Part shown: piece after piece, positions 58,201 to 64,000 of the stretch
Layout of the letters: each line of letters begins with the position of its first letter
Numbering within the stretch: the first letter of the stretch is position 1
From: Stratiolaelaps scimitus
Taxonomy: Eukaryota; Arthropoda; Arachnida; Mesostigmata; Laelapidae
Assembly: GCA_019614645.1 (NCBI GenBank)
Contig: JABWDB010000012.1
Coordinates: forward strand, 2,418,001 to 2,482,000
Direction of reading: 5' to 3'
Length of the DNA stretch: 64,000 nucleotides
Position numbers and translations under genes: made by a program
Notes under the pieces: model-generated
The model's database searches: none
Told to the model about the DNA's origin: nothing
The model's input: the letters and a program-made list of their open reading frames with translations, nothing else

Positions 58201-59385
58201 CATCACACAGCATCATCTGTGTCTTGTCTCTCACTAGTTTCAGTCTGCAGGTCCAGTTGGGCAAAAGTATAAGCACATGTAATACCGGTACCAATCATTC
58301 GTACCATTGATACTATCTACAGTAGCAGCTTCGGGGCAAAGAGCATTAGCGACTGTAGGAATCTCAAACAACAAGAAGAAGCGAACATCAGGTGAGGTTT
58401 GTCTCACTGGGGTACATACGAACTGAATCATTTTCATCAAGGTACATCTTAGCAGAAAATACATTATCAGTACGCCCAGGTGAAAATGCGAGGAGATGTT
58501 CCACCGAATACTGTCCACTGAGGAAAAGATGATCTTTCTGGTCTTTATTTTCGATAATGGTTTAGAATGGATGTGAGCCATACAAATGTGAAAGTTGCTC
58601 AATTTTTAGAGCTCGACACGATAGGCGTTCAGTTGGCTCTTCAAGCAAACCCCAATTTTTCCCCTTGGTCTATCTATGGCCTTAACATGCAGTATTTTTC
58701 ACGAAAACGGTTGACAATTTTACCCTGAGATCACGAAATAACAGCAACGGAGCGAGTTCGACAGGGTAAAGAAGATTGAAGGTTACAAAGTAAAAGGCTA
58801 ATTACAATGCCGAGACGGCATAATTAATTCAGGGGAATGGGATAACTTCTGGGATGACTACAACAAGGTAACGAGGTAATAAAAACAGTGTAATATGATA
58901 ACCGCACGTTGGTAATTAAATCATGGAATAATGAGGTATCGCAGTGGGATAGCAGAGGTAGTGTATCGCCATGACTAGAATAATGCAATAGGTGGAACTG
59001 AGATGGCATAATGCGAGAACTGGTGCGAGATCATTGAAAGCGGACAGCGATGATGTACGGGAGAATAACGGGATTCATGAAATAGGACAAAAGGTTAGCG
59101 GAATTGCAGGGGTTCAACCCGATCAGTGTCTAGCGTCACCCGATCGATGCACGTCAACATTGTGCATCATATCGAAACAAGAATGACAAATACTTGAGCA
59201 TGGATTTCCACTGTCGTTAAAATGGGCCAATGCGCATCCAACATATTATATACGGACTCAAATAATATATATATATATATAATGCAAATAATTGGGAAGG
59301 GTATATATGCGCATATCAAATGCATGTTACACTCTATACTCGGTGACGACCTGCAGCCAACCCAGAGGTCAATCACTCGACGAGG
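55245..59385. other. No supported gene
   Basis: Several 90-180-codon + frames at 55.2-56.4 kb (longest 55832-56383, which runs through a (TA)n tract and so is not credible) and a 163-codon - frame at 56636-57127 are unrecognised. AT-rich beyond 58.6 kb. (TA)n at 55985-56007 and 59263-59280. Confidence 0.35.
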
Positions 59386-59665
59386 TTACGCAGGGCGCAC
59401 ACTGGTAGATTTGAATTGGAAACGTAATGTCCAATTGTCAGCGCTGTGGGAATTGGATCCTGTTGACAACAGTTCTATCCCCTCATTCAAGGAAGTGACA
59501 TGAGGGAGCAACTCCGGGAGGGAATATGCCATCAAGTGAATGCATAATGAATGAATTAGCTGTTCGTTCCCCAGCGGTGCCGACAGTTGTTGTTCTTGTT
59601 GTTGTCGTCGTCGTCGATATTCGGCGACCTGTTCCCTTACAGTGCCGTGGGCTGTCCTGTGCCGA
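59386..59665 (-). CDS. Likely 3' exon on the - strand, unknown product
   Basis: The - strand shows a pyrimidine tract (CTGTCTCCCTCG) and CTTAG ending just before 59665, then a frame of 93 codons to a TAA at 59386-59388. The peptide is polar and protein-like: TVREQVAEYRRRRQQQEQQL, then a helix-forming middle (HLMAYSLPELLPHVTSLNEG), then DNWTLRFQFKSTSV. The Gln run comes from CAA repeats. The exon needs two bases from an upstream exon that was not found. No AATAAA follows closely. No domain is recognised. Confidence 0.33.
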
Positions 59666-60331
59666 CTAAGCAATTTTTAGGCGAGGGAGACAGTGGTAAG
59701 GATAGGGCTCAGTAGAGCCAGTCATAGACGACAGATCTGCCGTCTGAGGATTGCCTCTAGAGGACAATTACAGCTCTGACGAGTGACAGTAATTAACAAA
59801 ACCGCACTGGCGAGGGCGATGCGATCCCGTAAATTCCGATAACATTAAATCCCCTGTTGTACTGCGAAAATGTGACAAAAGCAAATCAGATGCGCAAGAA
59901 GAAAGTGAATCTGTACTAAAATCAACGATCGAAGGTTTGCGAGATCATGTCCCATAGACAGGTGGTTATATGATCAGACCGAGGTGTAATACCCATCATT
60001 CATAGTCCAGCCATTGGTTCCTATATTACAAAATATAAAATAGCTTATTCGTCCCGACGTTGCGCATCGTTACGGCAACCTCCGTGAACTCGAAACTGAC
60101 TAAGTCTCTTTTCGACTGAGCGCCTTCCAGCTTCATTACGCGACACCGGCTCTATTTAATTAAAGTTAACCACTTCGCAGAAACGTTTAAAGGGGAGTCC
60201 TGCTTCCTCGACTGCTATCGTCGGTTAATTTACAGTGGCAGCGAGACGGCCAAATGGAACAATGCCGCCGTCACCGGTTCCTCTGATACACGGATACATT
60301 TAACCTTATTCTCTAACAGCCATTTTAAGGA
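59666..60331. other. Interval between two oppositely oriented exon-like segments
   Basis: A stop-free + stretch at about 59790-59955 reads CDKSKSDAQEESESVLKS, but it lacks a start, has poor splice signals and is purine-rich, so it may be chance. Nothing else is seen. Confidence 0.3.
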
Positions 60332-60577
60332 GTGCGTCGCCGACGCTTCGAGGCGCCGAACATTTTTCTGCAGCAGTCCACTATGCCGTTTTCATTAAAG
60401 GTGGGACACGGCGGTGGGTTCTGCCGACCAGATCGTCTTGGATACTTGGCCGTTTGGCTTGCCAAGGACCTTGATCAACCCTATATACGACGAACTGTAG
60501 TACTGAATCACACGTTTGAGCCACTTGAGCTCTTGAGTGGAGTCCGTTGTCGAAATGTATATAATGCCCAGCGTTGA
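60332..60577 (+). CDS. Likely terminal exon, unknown product
   Basis: This is an 81-codon + frame preceded by pyrimidine-rich sequence and AG (CATTTTAAG) and ended by TGA. The reading is balanced and protein-like: MPFSLKVGHGGGFCRPDRLG, then LAVWLAKDLDQPYIRRTVV and FEPLELLSGVRCRN. A canonical AATAAA lies 66 bases after the stop at 60643-60648, which fits a real 3' end. An ATG at codon 18 could also be a start. No domain is recognised and no upstream exon could be assigned. Confidence 0.38.
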   Translation: MRRRRFEAPNIFLQQSTMPFSLKVGHGGGFCRPDRLGYLAVWLAKDLDQPYIRRTVVLNHTFEPLELLSGVRCRNVYNAQR

Positions 60578-60642
60578 TTATGCCGGCGACATCGTGAAGA
60601 AACCCCGTCCGTGTTGCCTAATATGGCTGGCATGCGAGAGAG

Positions 60643-60648
60643 AATAAA
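60643..60648 (+). terminator. AATAAA poly(A) signal
   Basis: Canonical hexamer 66 bases after the stop of the 60332 frame. Confidence 0.45.
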
Positions 60649-61007
60649 TACAATTTTGCTAAATTATTGGACTCGACAAAACGTCATAGTCATCCAATCT
60701 CAACTTCACCATACGTGAGCGATGCACACGGCAATTATTAGCCATAATACAGCTGAAAACCGCGGTCCTATAACCGAATGTTTTTCGTTCGTTAACCTGT
60801 CAGTGGAGTTGGTGTGCATGCTGTAAATTCTCATGAGTGAGTCATTTGAGATGAACGGCAGAACTGTGTCGGTGAGGTCATTTCGTGAATGTTTACACTG
60901 TTGACTCCGCTGACTAATAAATATACATTATCGTTATTTAGGGTGCCAACAGTGAAAATAAAGCACCTTCATGTCCCTGTTTTGTACTATAACAAAAATT
61001 AAGGACG

Positions 61008-61058
61008 ATATATATTTATATATATATATATGCATATATATATATATATATATATATA
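61008..61058. repeat. (TA)n microsatellite, interrupted
   Basis: TA run with a TTTA and a TGCA break. Confidence 0.95.
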
Positions 61059-61197
61059 CCAAAGCATAGGTTTTGTTTGCACGAGGCGAAATATGTTCTG
61101 AGACTGTGTATCAACAAAAGCAGCGACCGTCGAGTAAACCCAGAGGACCAGAAGGTTATACCGAGCCTTGCTATATATGTTAATGCGATTCTTGTTG

Positions 61198-61200
<3 letters not shown>

Positions 61201-61260
<60 letters not shown>

Positions 61261-61274
61261 GTATATGTATATAA
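61201..61274. repeat. Long (TA)n array passing into (TGTATA)n
   Basis: About 27 uninterrupted TA units, then three units with a G, the longest simple repeat in the window. Confidence 0.95.
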
Positions 61275-62091
61275 GCCTATGGTAATGTAGTACCGTCAGC
61301 CATGAAATAGTAACTAGAGCACGTAGGAGCCTCTATTCTGGAGACAGCAGCGCCCAGCACTTTAAATGTCTACGTCGAGGCTGTTCGAACAAAACTGTGG
61401 GTAAAAATATCTGAAAAATATGCTTAGCCCTTCTACTGTACCATGCGACACGAGGCATGTGCCACATATTCGCCATATCCGGGTATACTTAAGCAGTCAA
61501 TATAAAATGCTATGGTCTTCGATTGTAGCAAATATATTGCGTGCAGCTCCTAATGAATGTTTCTAGATGCGACAAAACAACGAATAATTATACTATATAG
61601 ACAGATAATTTTGATTGGACATCGTTTGGCACGATCGGGCAACACCAACGCGTTAGTTTCATTATTACGTTACTAATGTTCACGCATATAAATACGAACA
61701 TATATATACTCTATGACGGACAAAGCAAAGTAACCCTCTTTATAGTTTCTTTGTTTCTCGGTTGTGCCAATACAAATATTAATAGTAGTGTGTTTCTTTT
61801 TGAGAGCCGGAATAGTCGTATCTAAGCAAACGCAAAAGCTCACGAAGAGTTGCCCAAGACGGCGTTAAGTTGTCGGGAATGTCTTGAAGCGCTGACGGAA
61901 TTTTAAGCATAGTCCCTCCTATACAATGTTACTATCTTTATTATTTGTTTTACTACCTTCAACTATACGTTACTATCTACGTATGGGCCTATGGAAAAAG
62001 AGTCCAATAAAAATTCATTGAATGTCACCCCTTAAAACTTGGAGTGCTCGCCCATCGGGTGTTACGTAGCTTCCCGAGTACTTTGAATATA

Positions 62092-62132
62092 ACACAACAA
62101 CAACAACAACAAATTTTCCGCTCAGATCACGG
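62092..62132 (-). repeat. SINE 3' end fragment with (TTG)n tail
   Basis: (CAA)n at 62092-62112 is followed by AAATTTTCCGCTCAGATCAC, which matches the end of the 55065 copy (AAATTTTCCGCTCTGACTCA). On the - strand this is a SINE 3' end followed by a TTG-repeat tail. The copy is truncated at its 5' side within about 25 bases of family sequence. Confidence 0.55.
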
Positions 62133-63256
62133 ATTCACGAGGAGTGTTCAAAGAGAAGATAGAAACGCAGTGGCGACTACCAACTGACCAGGAACTCCAG
62201 CATACTCCGTGCACTCGGTCATATCGTATGCAGCAGCTAGCAGTCGCTCAGCAACTTGGGGCAACTTGGGTGGTGTGAACGAGGTCGCCTCTCTCTCTCG
62301 GCTCACTCGAGACCCACCGGCGGGGTTCACTCGAGGTGAAATCCGGCAGCGCTAAGAGCGGTGGTGCCCCATGCAAGTGTGGCACGGGCACCCGCGGACG
62401 AGCGTATTGCGAACTGTACTTCGAGAGGCAACGATGCAAACGAGCTGAGGAAGAGATAGATAGATAAGCTCGGTCACGAAGGAACCACTGAGCTTTATGC
62501 ATCACAACCAGCTCATCAACTCACACATGAGTGGTTTTTCTCATACCCAGCGATAATTCCTGTGGCTTGCCGTGTGGCTAGCGGCAACGCTTGCAGCTCA
62601 CACGGTAACGTCTGCTGGCATCTGTGTATGACGAACCTGCGAAAGCATACGATAGCACGCGATAAAGCTCAACCCTCCCCCAAGGACGACCTCTTTGCGC
62701 TTCAAGTACCACCCAAAGATCTGTAAACAAGCTGCTGCTGAATTTGTCATCATTGACGGCCTTGTCGTTGAGCGCAGTGCAAGTACTACGAACGCCGTTG
62801 AACAGGACAGGATAGGCAGCTATATTGAAGGAAGCAGCTGCTCTTTTATGCCTGGTGAAAAATTTAGTCTGAGTCGACCGTTCACCTAGTTGTGATATAT
62901 CGACGCGGTGATTCTCAGCGGCAACTTCATGTTACGATATACGATGATGCTCTCAGACAGTGTCTGTTGCTTGTCTTCGCAGCGCTGACGCGTCAAGGCA
63001 AATCCAGAAAAATGTTTCGTTCTATTCTATGATATTGAAGAAATATTGCATGTATCGCATATCGCATAGTACACTGTATAACTGTAACATTCAGAAGATG
63101 TTCATCTTAACCTTGTGTCTCATATCTGTTCATAATCGAAAGCATATATACATTGTTCTTTAAACTATCCTAAACGTCGTATACTAGACAAAATGAATCT
63201 CTTGGATCTGGAAACAAAGTCGAGTGATTGCTCACGTATAGTCTGAACGCATTTGT
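62133..63256. other. Coding-like on both strands, no gene called
   Basis: - frames at 62148-62330 and 62248-62505, a + frame at 62695-62889, and a stop-free - stretch opposite it (about 62590-62850). All share the same bases and none is recognised. Confidence 0.3.
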
Positions 63257-63280
63257 CGACTATTTGAGTCCAAATAGTCG
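63257..63280. repeat. Hairpin, 10-bp perfect arms
   Basis: CGACTATTTG (63257-63266) pairs with CAAATAGTCG (63271-63280) around AGTC. Confidence 0.85.
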
Positions 63281-64000
63281 GACTGCTTCAGTCAGCTGAA
63301 ACACCATTTGTCAAAGATGAATGAGCGCTGTTGACAACGGCTGTACAACAAGGGCGGCGTTCTTCGCGTACGCCTGATTCAACTTGAGAGATTTGTTCGA
63401 GATTGTTACTTTATCGAATAAAACGAATTGACAGTGAAGCCTACGAGGGAAGCTTCAGCGGTAAATTCTACACTAATCGCTCGATCATTACGAGCCTGCC
63501 GTGACATCAGAGAGGCCGTCGTTTTGAAGGTGATAACATGATTCTAGATGACACTCATCGTTTCCAACCTCAAAGATATTGCGTGTTTGTGCTCAACGTG
63601 GACTAGTTCACTGCAACAACAATGATATCGTTTTAGCTTGTTTTGCTCGCGACTTTCACACTAGCGCAAATTCGATGTGTGGAATTGCCAACGGAGTGAC
63701 AATATAACATCTACAGAGTACATAACGCAGCTCCGTCCGACTATGTTCTTTTTCCAAAATATTCCAATAACAATTAGCCGAGTAATTAATTTCACTTTCG
63801 GCTCAGTCACGTTACAATTATCACATATCCATTCAAACAAAGAGAATGTTACCGTTTTGCATTCTGCCGAATGTGTATAGTGAGCACCCGTTCGACGATG
63901 AGAAAATCTCCGACAGCTGCTACGATGGGCAGAACTGACACCGGACCCAAATGGCTTGCAAGCAGGATCGTTCGTATTAAACAAAGACGTACCGGAGCAC
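63281..64000. other. No supported gene
   Basis: A 107-codon - frame (63661-63984) and a 67-codon + frame overlap; neither is recognised. Confidence 0.4.

Larger units (their letters stand above)
60650..62090. other. AT-rich, no supported gene
   Basis: Dominated by the two (TA)n arrays listed separately; other frames are below 65 codons and one of them runs through the repeat. Confidence 0.6.

Overview
The window looks like nuclear DNA of an intron-bearing animal. There are no bacterial-style operons, ribosome binding sites or long uninterrupted genes. Open frames are short, GT-AG signals and AATAAA signals occur, and the sequence is full of (TA)n, (GA)n and (CT)n tracts, a minisatellite, tRNA-derived SINE-like repeats and one poly(A)-tailed retroposon. 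TTAGG-like heptamers and the overall texture would suit an arthropod, perhaps a mite or tick, but this is inference and no feature here fixes the species.

The one gene supported by homology lies at 22405-23833 on the + strand. Its three exons join in frame into a 231-residue divergent cold-shock-domain (Y-box-like) nucleic-acid-binding protein. A tryptophan codon is split exactly across intron 1, and a canonical AATAAA lies 77 bases after the stop. Intron 2 has a length divisible by three and contains no in-frame stop, so its retention would also give a readable protein.

Other coding calls are weaker. They rest on open frame, codon texture (purine-first codons), splice consensus or a poly(A) signal, without a recognised domain. 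The better ones are a + terminal exon at 60332-60577 with AATAAA at 60643, a - exon at 59386-59665, a possible two-exon + gene at 8040-8493, + frames at 2205-2624, 15799-16257 and 27255-27680, a + exon ending at the donor after 52590, and - frames at 26662-27136 and 47794-48006. Between 31996 and 33304 the - strand carries several overlapping open frames that look like a decayed coding element.

Layout: 0-3 kb has scattered coding-like segments. 3-8 kb is quiet. 8-9 kb and 10.6-11.4 kb are GC-richer and coding-like. 11.4-22.4 kb is mostly non-coding, with several hairpins and a SINE-like repeat. 22.4-23.9 kb is the cold-shock gene. 24-31.7 kb holds a long pre-miRNA-like foldback at 26458 and two candidate frames. 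31.7-33.3 kb is a minisatellite next to the decayed coding block. 33.3-40.4 kb is quiet. 40.4-42 kb is a strongly strand-asymmetric, GC-richer stretch that may be a promoter or first-exon region. 42-47.8 kb is quiet apart from a SINE copy. 47.8-50 kb has coding-like frames and the retroposon. 50-64 kb is mostly non-coding with isolated exon-like segments and long (TA)n arrays. No functional link between genes can be read from this window.
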